A stretch of 64,000 nt of DNA from Lycorma delicatula. Its lineage: Eukaryota; Arthropoda; Insecta; Hemiptera; Fulgoridae. Location of the stretch: the NCBI RefSeq assembly GCF_047948215.1, contig NC_134458.1, positions 136,595,036 through 136,659,035 on the forward strand. The letters run 5' to 3'. The position numbers and the translations under genes were made by a program. This document shows positions 21,328 to 33,480 of the stretch, one piece after another. Position 1 is the first letter of the stretch; the number at the start of each line of letters is the position of its first letter. The notes under the pieces are model-generated. The model worked only from the letters and a program-made list of their open reading frames with translations, was not told the DNA's origin and searched no databases.

Positions 21328-24300
21328 TTATTTTTTTTTTTGCTTTAATTTTTCTGTAGTTTCTTGTTAGAAAGTGTAAATAATATTTTTTTTAATAAAA
21401 TTTACGTCTTAATTAATATTCAATCGATTAGAAATTATTTATTTTTCAGATTATATAACTCTATTTTTATAAAATATTAACCATATTATCCTGATACGTA
21501 AAGAAGAGATACAAACCGAAAACGTATTATAAAGTGAAAAAATATGATGTAAGAATTTAACAATAAAACCAGCTTTATAAAGAAAGTGGTTAAAATACAT
21601 GTAACTAACAACGGTTAAGAATTTATAAACCCTTAAATTCAATATTAATAAAAATAAGAACGATATAATTTCTTCACACGAAGTATGAATATATCATTAC
21701 AAGTGGAGCTATTAATAATATAATCAAGGTGGTATAGTTTGCCAAGCTGTCCGAATTAAGAGGGATGTTTTTTTTGTAGGGATGAAATGATTTTCTCTAG
21801 TGTATATGAGGAAAGAGGGTAGTAAAATAAAGGAAAGAAAGCGGGGTCGAACTTATCCCTCTTTTGTATACTGTTATGTATGTATGTATAAAGAAAAAGA
21901 AGGGTTTTAGATTAGGGTTGAAGTGGATTGAAGGCAGGCAGTACGGGGGATTGATGGACATACAGTGTTGTGCAAGTGACTAATGATACCGATTAGCCTC
22001 AAGCCAGTGTCTAAAGTAATTTGGATCTATTTAAATGAATATCAGTTGTCATTGAATCTTCCATTCTAGCACAAAGCTTTATTGATGTTGTTGAAACCGC
22101 TATGTGTATTCTGCCCATTATAGTTAAAGCTTCTATCCCGAGCAGCCTACCTCTACCTAACAGACGTGCCATACTATGTTGTAACAGAACCGCTCTATCA
22201 TGACTCTTATATGTGTCAGACTACTACAAGTTACATTACAGTTTAACAACCGACCACCGGGTGTAGTACAGAACAATCAACAACCCTTCAACAAATCTAT
22301 CCATCTATCTTCCCCCTCTCAGTCTATCTCGCTTTCTCATTCCTTATCTTAATGCGGTTTATAAGACGTTACAATAATCAGAATATTACTCACCGGGTTA
22401 CCAAACAATGATAGAATAACGGTGTAACACGACACCAAACGCCATATACATTCACGTACAAACAGAAAAAAGTGTATCGTACTGGTATAATGATAAAAAT
22501 AATAAATGAAGCGACCTCTCTTTTATTTAATATTAAATCGACCACATATTACTTCATAAGGTGTTAAATTCAGAACATTTATAATCTATATATGAATCGA
22601 TATAAATTTCGTGTATCATCTTACTTTAAAATGGCACAAAGCTATATACAATAACATCATAATTGGCTAAAGAAATAGTAAAATATTTTTTATTATGCGT
22701 GAGATTTATATAACATTTTTAGGTTATTTAATTTAAACGATTATAATCGTGTATATATATATATATATATTAAAATAAAAACATGTTTAGAGTATTCTGT
22801 AAACAATATTTCGCAATAAAATATCTTTACATAAAAAAAACTTCAGATTCCCTTCTAAGTTGAACAAGTATGTATATAGAGAATTCTTTCAATTTATATC
22901 TTTACACAATCCATCCCACCAATCATTCTTGTGTTTGTGACACAATTAAAATACATAATATACCTGTCGAATTAAAAAAAACACTAAGGCGAAACAACTT
23001 CACTCCTCACTTTTCCCAGTTAAATTGTTACGATTACAGATATCTGTATCATCTTTACATTATGTTGCCTACTATCATTGAATATACAAAAATCACTGCA
23101 TTTTTTATCGCCGTATTTACTAAACTTTAAAGGATTATTATGAAGTATTATTACAGTAAACCTACTTAATTAGAGATTACATCGCATTCTAGTCGTTTTA
23201 CATATAAAAATATTTTAAATTAGTGTATAAAACGCTTTATTTTAAGAGGTTGAATTTAACAAATTACGGTAAACAATAAAACTAAATCAATAAAATTACT
23301 TTATAGTATATACAACAAATATACAGGAATGGCATTTTAAAAATTTCATAAAAACCTAAAAAACGTATGGGTAACAACCGCTTCACAAACACACGAATAC
23401 GAAACGCCAAAATGTTGACATATAACAAGAACTCGCATAGATCACTCGATAAAATACCAATTTTTATCTAGGATTTGATACGTTAACGTCGGGTAAACTG
23501 TTATCAATTTATCAGAAATCGCAAATCATATTTCACATTTTTCGTAGTTTGGCAAGATTGTAATTTTTTAAATGTAACGATTTCAACGTAAATAAAACTA
23601 TTTATACCTTATACATTACTTTTTTAACAAGTATAAACTGCTCATGCATTAAATTAGATGAAAATATTTTTTCGATTACAGAAATATTTAGATTATGCTG
23701 TTCAAAAAAACTCAGTAATTGGCTGAACAATGGGTTCTAAATAAAAAGCTTAATGCATTACAGCGTAATTTTTGTGCACTGTTGCTTTTAGTCACCGACT
23801 TAAAACTTTAATAGAAACAGCTAAATATTGCTTGCTAAGTAAATTTAGAAGAAAATATGGATTTTACTTATTTCTTTATTTTATCTAAATTCAAATCCAT
23901 TATTGAAATTATAGAAAGATTGTATTATTTTATAATTTTCGTGATAGATATGTTGTGAAATTTTTAGGGAGCACTATGAAATTTCACTTAATTATTTACT
24001 TTGCAGTCGTCACAGATCTTGACAGTTCTTACCTTCTTTCATAGCCTCCTTTATATTTCCGTAAAATCACATGGGTTAAAATGCCAATTTCTGCTTTGTG
24101 AAACAATTTCAAAAAAAATATCTCTGAAGTTTCTTTGGTATAATTCACCTAATACTCTGTTTTGCTAATTTGTAATTATCAGGTTTCTTCATCTTAGTCA
24201 GGATCGAAAATTTTCCTACTCACTCTATTTTTACATGGTAACAGTTTTTTATCGTATTTTATCTAGGCATATTTCAAGCCGGTCGTGTATTTTAATATTA

Positions 24301-24607
24301 CAGTTTCTAGAATTGATTTTTAACAAAGTTCTTGATAGCATTTGAAATCTTGTGATTTTAACGGAAGTTATAGGTTGAACTTACGTTAACCCTGATTGAC
24401 ATTTTTACTGACTTAAAATAATGCAAAGCCAAATAAATCAGCTGGCTATATTTTTCTTTTTAATAATTAAATATCTACAATCTGTTTGCTCAGAACAAAC
24501 AATTAACTCTTCTATATTTAATTTTATTCTGGCTACCTATCTATAACAGTTGCTAATAGTCGATAATGAAATGAATTTTTTTGTAGCATGTAAAAAAGTG
24601 TCATAAC
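21328..24607. other. AT-rich stretch, no gene recognised
   Basis: A TA run lies at about 22751-22771. The region 21960-22340 has a slightly higher GC content without an open frame. The longest frame (22870-23130, 86 codons) has no recognisable motif. Confidence 0.45.
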
Positions 24608-24675
24608 TGACCGCAACTCGAGCCGAGAACCCCAGATGAAAGGTAGTGGCAATACCACTTCACCACGAAGGTCGG
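24608..24675 (-). repeat. tRNA-derived SINE head, family S2, decayed
   Basis: On the minus strand it reads CTTCGTGGTGAAGTGGTA, then CTTTCATCTGG, then a degenerate B-box region. The order and spacing match the copies at 9566-9630 and 44070-44140. Confidence 0.6.
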
Positions 24676-26043
24676 TATTGTATATTTATAATAGCAGTGG
24701 TTACTCATGACTATACTGTAGTGTTAGAAAACTGATTTGGGCAGTTAATTTAAATAATAATTAAAAACTAAAAAATTTAAAAACTCGTAACATCGAATGA
24801 AAATGGTCAACATTATCTAACACCGTAACGATTTCATCCGACCGAAATTTGTCGAATGAAGAAGAATAAAGTAAGTACACAGAGATGACCTGGCATATGT
24901 ATTTATTTTTCTTTCAATTCTTCTGTTTTTAAGTATTGTGCGGTTGTGTCTACTGACCTAAAACTCTTCTATCCATTTGCTTTTCTTGTGGATTTTTGAG
25001 GTTACGATTGGAATTTGCAATTAATCAGTTCAATTAGATTAGATTTATTACTATACGATTGTATAGAATATAAATTAGATCGGGTTGGTTTGAATTCTTC
25101 GTTGCCATTACATTACAGCAATATGTTCGATCGTAGAAGCATGTGTTGTATCTTCTTGTTTAGTTTATCGCATCTTCTTATCTATTACTTTAAATTTAAG
25201 AACATATTGCCCAGTCGGTTTTAAATCGTACTCTTTATGAACGTTCATCCAAAATGAATTCTGTAATGTGTCTATAATAAATATTAATACTAAACAATGA
25301 TTTAAATAATAAATAAAACATTATCAATATTATGAATATCTTCTACGTTTATTTTGATATTCCGGTACCTTTATGGTGCGATGAATTAGTCTCAATTGAT
25401 CGAGAGGCAAGATTCGCACGTGAACATAAAAGGATAAGACTTCAAAAGAGAGGGATATACTTAACTAAGAATTATGAGTAAAAGGGTCGTTTATTTCACC
25501 TTTAAAAATATGAAGTTTTCAAACAATAGTGCAATTAACGAAGTAATATTTCAATCAGTACACTATTTGCTATTAATCTTTATACTTGAAAGTCTGAAAA
25601 TTTTGTCAGCCACCTGCCCTTTTTTCAAGTTTCCATAATAGCTTTTTACCACATAGGATAAGACCAAAAATCTTTTCTTTTCTTTTTTTAAATAACATTG
25701 TCTTGATTAGCATCTCTATTAATTTTTTTTGATATAGAGAAATTAAGACTAATACGGTGGTGGGGTAGCATAAAGTAGTGAATCTGACATTCTTTATTAC
25801 AGGGAAAAAATTAAAAAACATAAGTGTTTAAATCAATTAAAACAAGTCCAAACTTTTTTAAAACCACTAACTAACTCCTCGAATTTTTAAATTCATTGGA
25901 GAGTCCTTTAATACTGAAATCTGATGAGAGTCCTTTACACTTCTGCATGTGTTATGTTTTATTAGATCTATAATATAAAATATAAACGCTCTGTTTATGT
26001 GAGTTTGTGTGTGCGCGCGTGCCTGCTCTTGCGTGCATGCATG

Positions 26044-26077
<34 letters not shown>

Positions 26078-26339
26078 TATATGTGCGTATATATATACGC
26101 ACACACATATATTACAAATTTTCCATAAAAGTTCATTTTATTCGTCCATTTTAATTCTCGAAAAATGATTGTTTATAAAAATGTATTTATATATATATAT
26201 TTTTTTTTTTTCGTCAACTATTTTTGTTGTGTTGTTTCATAGAGATCACTTTAAAACTTCTTACGCATCTTTTACGCAATTGTAGACAAAGTTTTGGGAA
26301 TATTTTTTAACTTCAGTTATTTATATTTAAAGAAGGGGA
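24676..26339. other. AT-rich stretch with a TA/GC-alternating microsatellite
   Basis: A compound alternating purine-pyrimidine run lies at about 26000-26112 (GTGCGCGCGTGC, then TGCATGCATGCACATATATA and more). It includes palindromic parts and could adopt non-B structure. Frames across it encode only Tyr/Ile/His repeats. Confidence 0.5.
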
Positions 26340-26810
26340 AATTTCTATGTAGTAAAAGCTTGGAATAGAGTTAAGAAAGAAGTTAGCCAAATGTTTTGCA
26401 TGGAGTGCCTTTTTGTATGGGAGTGAAACGTGGACAATGAGATAGAGGGAGTGGGATTGGTTTGAAGTATTAGAAGAGTGGATATGGAGAATTATGTAGA
26501 AAATAAGATGGACAGATGAACGGATAAAGTGAGAAATTAAGAAGTAATGAACAGGATTAAAAAAGAAGGAGCAACTACACGGGAAATAAAATAAGAAAAG
26601 TAAACCGGTTAAGACATGTGGTTAGAGGAAGTGGAATCTTGAACACTGCATCGGAAGGGTGAGTAGAAGGAGAAAGGAAGCGAGGAAAAATAAGGATTAC
26701 GTCAATAGGTGTATAAAAGGGAACGAAGGAAAAGACTTGGGATAAAAATGGGTGGTGACAGCGTGGCGTAAGGTACCTGCCACCAGGCAGAACACCAGTT
26801 GATGATTTTT
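26340..26810 (+). pseudogene. RTE-type reverse transcriptase C-terminal remnant
   Basis: Translation gives KLAKCFAWSAFLYGSETWT followed by a decayed stretch (RIM-KIRWTDERI) and, near the end, AWRKVPATRQN. These match, in order, the C-terminal region of RTE-like endonuclease/reverse transcriptases, whose hallmark is an LYG-ETWT block. In-frame stops and small indels interrupt it throughout. It is much older than the RTE copy at 14475. The polymerase core is absent. Confidence 0.65.
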
Positions 26811-27599
26811 TTGTTTGGAAAACCAGAAAGAAGTTGATATTTAATTTATTAAATTTCAGATGCTTTCATTACTTATTAATATTCAAATAAACTTCGTAGT
26901 AGTTAGTTCTTTTTTCGAGCCTCCGCACAGAAAAAAATTCTACAAATTTAAGGGAAATATTATTCACAGAAACAATATCAATTTTTTTTAAATTGGATAT
27001 ACGTAAAATAAAGGTTTGAAATTATATTATAGTAATAAAAAACTGGAATAATAGATTTAAAATGAATAATACAATTTGGTTTTTTAAATATTTTATTTCA
27101 TATTCGTTCATATTATAATGTACTAGGTTTGTTAAATTGTTGATTCTATTTTAGTATAAACTTACGTACCATTTCATTGTATTATATATTTAAAAAATTA
27201 TTAAATATTTTATGACTTAGGTTATTGTTTTATACAAACGTAATTATAAAAATAAACCGTAAAGTAAAAAAATAACCGTAAAAAAGTAAAACCTTAAGAT
27301 AAATGGAAATAACAAACAATTGTGATGTTTTTGTAAGTATAGAACTGTGATACGAGAGGATTAAATTTGTTGTGTAGATGCTTAAGAATTATTGCCGGTG
27401 AAGGGTATATAAAATGATGGATTGGAATAACAAGAGCCAGTGGTAAATCTGATGGATGGATAGATAGTGATAGAAGTATGAGAAGAAACGCCTGGAACAA
27501 GTGATGGTGAAAAAGCGAGAGGAAAATAGAGTACAAGCCGCCCTTCAAAATTGAAAAAGAAATCCACCGTTGAATGAGTGTAAATTCTTCATCTGTTGG
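26811..27599. other. AT-rich stretch, no gene recognised
   Basis: Minus-strand frames at 27294-27617 overlap each other in two phases and look like chance. Confidence 0.4.
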
Positions 27600-27960
27600 G
27601 TCACGTCTCGATATCACCTTATGGCGGTCATAAATCCCGGGCTACCCGGCTTCAAAACTACCCCTTTTCCCTACCCTTCTTACCCTTCCTTATATAACGC
27701 CGCTGATATATTTCAGTTTTGCTGCCCGTTGGATAACCGAACTGGATTTTTCCCTTCTCGTATGAAAAGTTTTCTTTCCGAGTTAGGTAGGACTTTGTCG
27801 ATGAACAAATCTGGTATAATATCATTTTATAAAAGCTAGCTCGCGCTCGCTTCGTGTGTGTCGTGTGAAATGATACTCGTTGCACAACAAGCAAAAGCAG
27901 CTCGTTCTAATAGGACCATCGTCGTATCCTGTACGGTGTTCAGACCCTTCCTTTTTACTA
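27600..27960. other. GC-richer island with a TATA-like word
   Basis: About 360 bp with higher GC than its surroundings. It contains a TTTTATAAAAGC palindromic TATA-like word (about 27826-27837) next to AGCTAGCTCGCGCTCGC. Open frames of 78-89 codons exist on both strands but none has a recognisable motif. It could be a promoter or first exon of a host gene, or an old transposon fragment. Confidence 0.25.
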
Positions 27961-30900
27961 CACTTTTTCTTTCCTATATCTTCTTCTCTTATTATTTTTT
28001 TTCTGTAATACTTTCTTTCTTTTTGAAATAAGAAACTTTGAAACCTTTCACAAAGAACCATATCGTACTCTCTAACTGTATTTTGACATAATATATCGTC
28101 CAGTTTTTACTTACCCTATTAGTTGAGTTTATTTCATTTTCCCGAATGTTGTTGAAGCAGTCAAAAGTACACTTCCATACCCTTCCATAACGTTTACAAA
28201 TGTACAACAGCTAAAACTTTAAAGGGATGAATTAGGGACGACGGACATTTTATATAATACATATATATATATAACTTTACAGAAACTTCATAACAGCTAT
28301 AAATCAATAACTAACGCAACTACTCGCCATTCGTATTTGTTGTATGTTTGTAAAAGACAGCTAACATAACATATTGTATTGCCGTTTTGTCGCTTCTTCT
28401 GTCTGTACCAAAATGTGTTGCACTACATTGTAATTGTTTAGATTTTATGATGTTTATCAGTGGTAAAATATAATATTATTTTTTTATATAGAGATTAATG
28501 TTGCATTGAGACATTTATATATTGTACGTTCGGATAAGCACTTGCATACTTTTTTTCTAAATATTTATAGACTGAACAAATATTGTCAATGAAATTAATT
28601 AGATAGCAGCTAATAATAGAAATTTATTTAATACCAAGCTTCGGTAATTTATTATTATTAAATTATAAAAATTCAACAACTATCACTATAATCGTTAAAT
28701 ATGGTTAATCCTTCAAGAATAGATGGAAACAAGAAATTTAACAGAGTTGCTGATAACTAAGCGAGTAATTATGAAAATTAAGTAAAAATTAATTTGATTA
28801 ACAATGACTTTGGTATTTAATTAAAGCGTAACGAGGAAGCTTTACTTGTTAAGAAATGGAATAATTTATTATCTTTTTTAATTTAGTTTAGTATTTAAAA
28901 ACTTTAATAGGGTATTATTTACTGAGACCTGCACTCGAATTAATACTACATTATATATTGCATTCATTCATAAATAATTAATTAGGAGAAATACGATACT
29001 GAGATGCTAATAAGTAAAAATTGGTAAGCCATCATTCCAAAAAGAAAAACAAATCAGGAACTACCGATCATCTCAAAAAGTACGTTTATGACTGATTTTC
29101 ATGTTAAGATAAACATAAAATTTCGTACGTTTATACAGACTGATATTGATGTACGGAAACGGCTTCATCTTTAAAAACTGAGTAATATTAGGAGGTAAAA
29201 ACAGTGCGGATAAAGATACTTAGAAAATTATTACAAATTTTTGCCTGCTATCTTGTATCCGTCATATTGAATCAATGTTTTTTTTTTTTATTTTTAATAG
29301 GAAGGTGGACAAATGACATGATTTTAATGCAAAGTTTTATGAGAAAAACCATAGCTAAAACCATTTATCGATAAATGTCTTCGTAATTTTGGTTATAAAC
29401 AATAAAATATGCAGAAACGTTAAAATTGCGGAAGCAATAAAACGAGTTAACACGCTCATAGTATTTTTTTATTTCTTTTAGTTTACCTTAAAACTTACAT
29501 CCAACAATAAATTTTAAACGGTTAATGTTGACAAGAAATGTTCAAAATGCATCCTCTTTACAGTTTGTACTGCCGTAACCTTAACATCATACCTTAATGT
29601 CATGACGGAACAGTTTTCCAAATCGTGGAATGGAAGTCCAGAACAAACGTATCCAAAACATCTCAAATATTTGCATCATTAGTGACAAATTTTGGTCTCC
29701 CGGATAGAAGATGATTTCTGAAGTACTGGTTTCTTATAATCGTTGTTTTATTGCCACAGTCGATTTACTTATTGGTTCTCTGTTTTCAGATCTATTATTA
29801 AATAGATATACTTTCTGTAAAGGTCGTACTCTATCACCTTTCTTGTACATCAAAAGAAAATTTCTTATTTGCATTATTATTTGATTAAGTGAATAAACCA
29901 AGATAAAAATAGTAAAATTTGCACTAAAGAACAGACATGAACCACTTAAACTTTATTCTACAATATGAGATTAATTTAGAAACACTCAATATACTGTACT
30001 TTTATGTTGAAATAAGAAGCCAAAAAGTGAAGTTAATAACTTCCATTGTAAATAATATAAATTGCAATGTTTTAAAGTAACAGCTGATTTACTGCTCTAA
30101 ATTTATAATACACTTTTTAAATTTCAGAAATTTTTAAATAGTTAAAATTTTTTTCAAAATTTCATGAGTTAAATGAAAGCTTATTTCGTAGTCCTAATAC
30201 ATATTTAATAAACTGTTAATAGTAACTTAAAAGCCATCTCTGAAACTAAAACTAAAATATCTGAAAAAAGACCCTTCCTTTACGTATAACCACAACTAAA
30301 TGAATAAAAGCTAACAACCATCGATTAATCACTATTATGGATATTTTGGTGTATAAATCTTTAAAAAAAATTCAATGAGAACTTATTTCAGAATTTTTAT
30401 TTAAAGGTTGAAAATGCGTACATCATTTTTGTACATTCAGTTGATTCAGTATATAGATCTTTAATGATCATTAAATTCTGAAATAGATAAAAATATTGAA
30501 ATTTTGTGTAGTTATTAATGAAGGTTCGTATCAAGTACTGAGGAAAAAAATTGAATTCCCAAAAAATAAAAAAAGCTAAAAAAATTCAGTAATTATTCGT
30601 TTGAAAAACGAGGATTTCATTACGGTGCTGTTGTTTATCAACTTTTTTGTACGATATTGAATGATTTTCAGTATCGCTTGAGAGACTGAAATACTTGAAA
30701 AACTAGTAACAAATACCATTAATTTATTCAAATAGAATTGTACAACTATCTCAAGAGGGGAAACATTCAGTTCATGCGTTATTTTAAAGATCCAGTCTCA
30801 TAAAGAAAAAAAAAACTACTGGGTCATTCTGGATAGAAATATTAATGATATATGAACGGAAAAATCTTTCCTTAATTTAATATAATTTTGCAATTCTTGA

Positions 30901-31030
30901 CCTCGGATTTGTAAGCATGATATAATTATATCTTGCACTCTAGCTAATACGCTAAACGAATCACAATTATTTCATCACCTGTATAAAATAATAAAAGTTT
31001 TCCCAATATTTTTCATTTCAGTCAATATTA
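27961..31030. other. AT-rich stretch, no gene recognised
   Basis: A T-rich block at 27950-28030 and scattered A/T runs. I see no structured repeat and no credible open frame. Confidence 0.4.
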
Positions 31031-31232
31031 GTCACAATTTCACTCTGAAATTTGTAGTTGACGCGTTTCGAAGTACCTCTACTCTCAAAACTACTTTTAG
31101 CAATCTCTGGAGCTACTCCAAAACGCGTCAACTACGAATGTTAAAAGTGACAATGTTGGGGGTGCTAAAAGTAGTTTTAAGAATGGAGGAATTCCGAAAC
31201 GCGTCTACTACGAATGTTAAAGTGACAATGAT
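31031..31232. repeat. Imperfect inverted repeat with an extra direct copy
   Basis: The left arm (31031-31102) and right arm (31163-31232) are reverse complements with scattered mismatches. They share CTACTTTTAGCA at the inner ends and GACGCGTTTCG in the middle. The spacer holds another copy of the right-arm end (ACGCGTCAACTACGAATGTT, 31125-31144) in direct orientation to 31200-31217. This looks like a foldback element that has also duplicated one arm. Confidence 0.8.
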
Positions 31233-31356
31233 AGGAATGGCAGAAAATAACACTCAAAACAATTATACAAGCCCTTTCAAATGATGAAAACTTTATTAAA
31301 AATCCAGTTATTCTATTTTAAGTTAATTTAGTCTATTTTAATTTTCTCATAAAAAG
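31233..31356. other. Short spacer between two foldbacks
   Basis: AT-rich, with no gene or repeat evident. Confidence 0.5.
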
Positions 31357-31576
31357 AGTAAAAGAATAACTACATAATCGAATGTCTAGAAAGAACTCAA
31401 ATCAAAACTGTAATACATGAATTTTTTTAGGAAAAATTTTGAATTTATTTTTTTTTAAGATGTTTCTCTTAAAAAAAATTCAAAAATTTTCCTAAACAAA
31501 TTCATGTATTACAGTTTTGATTTGAGATATTTTTGAATTCTATCTAGATACTAGATTACGTAGTTATTCTTTTACT
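31357..31576. repeat. 220-bp foldback element with about 100-bp arms
   Basis: The outer ends AGTAAAAGAATAACTAC (31357-31373) and GTAGTTATTCTTTTACT (31560-31576) are exact complements. The arms stay complementary, with a few mismatches and small indels, through TCAAATCAAAACTGTAATAC to a short loop near 31460. No target-site duplication is clear. It resembles a MITE but carries no recognisable terminal signature. Confidence 0.9.
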
Positions 31577-32999
31577 TTAAATTCATTTATCATTTTAGAT
31601 TACACCTATTTCATTTCTTCCAGCATTTATAGATCATCCTGTAGGTTCTTGATTGGAATCCCGGCCGGCTTGACATTTTGCTCAGAATTCATTTCTCAAC
31701 GCACAAAAAAGGGAAGAAGAATAGTTTTAAATTTGAATTAGCCTGCAATTTCTGAAGTGAATAATTAAAAAAATTATTGGTTAAATGAAAAACGCAATAA
31801 AAATCTTTCGCTATTTTAAAAATAAAGATTTACGAACAGCTAATTTTTGTTCTATTTATTTGGCATTACATCGTCTCATAGCAGTTTTTAAATTAATATC
31901 ATTTTTTCCATTCTATATAATTTTAACTATTTCACTAAACACATTAATTAGTTGGAAAGTTGCTTTGTTTTATGCTAAAGGTGTCAGGTTCAACTTCCAG
32001 CAGGGCTTAATTTATATTTGGTTAAGTTTCATGATGTATATAAATTAATTAATCATCAATCAAACAAAAGAAAAATGTTTTACGTGTAAAAATCTACGTA
32101 AAAACTGTTTATATATAAATAATTGACAATGTATAATAAATTAATTACAGGAACTAATAAACGGTAGGTTCTCAAAATTAAATAAATTAACAGACGATTT
32201 TAAACTTAATTTAGTTATATATTTATGAAAAAGGTTTTTACTAAAAATTGGCAAATCACTTAATACACATTCTTCAAGTCGAATTTTTATGTTTCCATCA
32301 CATTAAGAAACATAACTGCAAAAATAAGTAATTTAGTGAAGAATGTTTTCTTAGAGTTTCAATATTTCATGGGGGTGGATAACGTAATATCTCTAAACAG
32401 CCAAAAAAAAAAAACGTCGCTTCCTGTGTACCAATTCACTAGCATTGTATTCAAGCAATCATTATTGCTTTCGTGTATCAATTAAAATCATAAAATTTAT
32501 TTATATTTTTATTATATCAGACGAACCGAGGTTGCGATAGCTTTTACGAAAATAATAATAAGCATAATATCCCTTAAAAATTTAAATTAGTCGCCAATTC
32601 AAGCTAAAAAATAAAAATAAAAGAAAGATAACAAAGTGTATTAACTAGAGAACAAATTCAATGCAGCTAATGGAATTAAAACTTTTGAAACTGAATCCGC
32701 TTTACCGGAGTCGTTTCCATAACTGCGAGAAATAATGGATTGCACATCGGAGCTTACTTACCTATACGTTTACATAACTTATGTAATGTATATTGCACGA
32801 TCGCATTTCTTCCATATGAATCATGAATCTCCGTACGGGTGTGCCCGCGTAATGTGTGTTTACTGTAGAATTGAATGTGTAAAAATTTATAAATGATACC
32901 AAAATAAGAAATTTATCTGATATTAAAAAACAATTTCATGCATGAAATGTCGTCATTTTGGAAAATATTGTATACTAGAAATTCAACAAGAAGGGAGAG
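31577..32999. other. AT-rich stretch, no gene recognised
   Basis: An 87-codon plus frame (31785-32048) is hydrophobic and AT-driven, with no motif. I do not support it as a gene. Confidence 0.4.
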
Positions 33000-33480
33000 G
33001 AAAGAAGAAGAAATGGCAGCGGCAGCAGCACCAAGAATAAAGCGACGTGAGGAAGCGTGAGGAGGGAGCGACGAGATAGAGCGAGTTATAGTGAAAGATG
33101 GAGAGGGAAAGAGAAACAGAGAGAGGTTGATAAGGTGAAACGGAGGGAGTCATGCATCAACCTGGGTAATGTGAATCGAAGCTGCTGGGAATGGGCTCAG
33201 CGTGATGATTTAAGATCCAGTTTTGAATTGCGACTCATAAATTTAAAGGGAACGACTTTGAGAGGTCGAACAGCAATCGCGTAGCTCTGCTTCTGCTTCA
33301 GCTTGGTGCCTGCTGATTTAGCATCCTCACAGTCCTTGTTGAAATTTGAACCTTATTTATAGTTATTAGCTGCTTCTGGGTACCGGGTGCCCTGTATGCT
33401 GAGCGTACTAAGTCCGTTTCAGTCTATTAAGAAACGACCAATGGGGGTTACACAATCTATTTTACGGTCAACCCTTTATC
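33000..33480. other. GC-richer, purine-rich island
   Basis: A clear jump in GC content. It begins with GAAGAAG and CAGCGGCAGCAGCA runs, continues with a Lys/Arg/Glu-rich 75-codon plus-strand frame (33057-33284), and ends in non-repetitive sequence (TGGGTACCGGGTGCCCTG, about 33377-33394). The charged frame has no recognisable domain. The island could be a first exon or promoter region of a host gene extending outside the window, or an unrecognised transposon piece. Confidence 0.3.
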
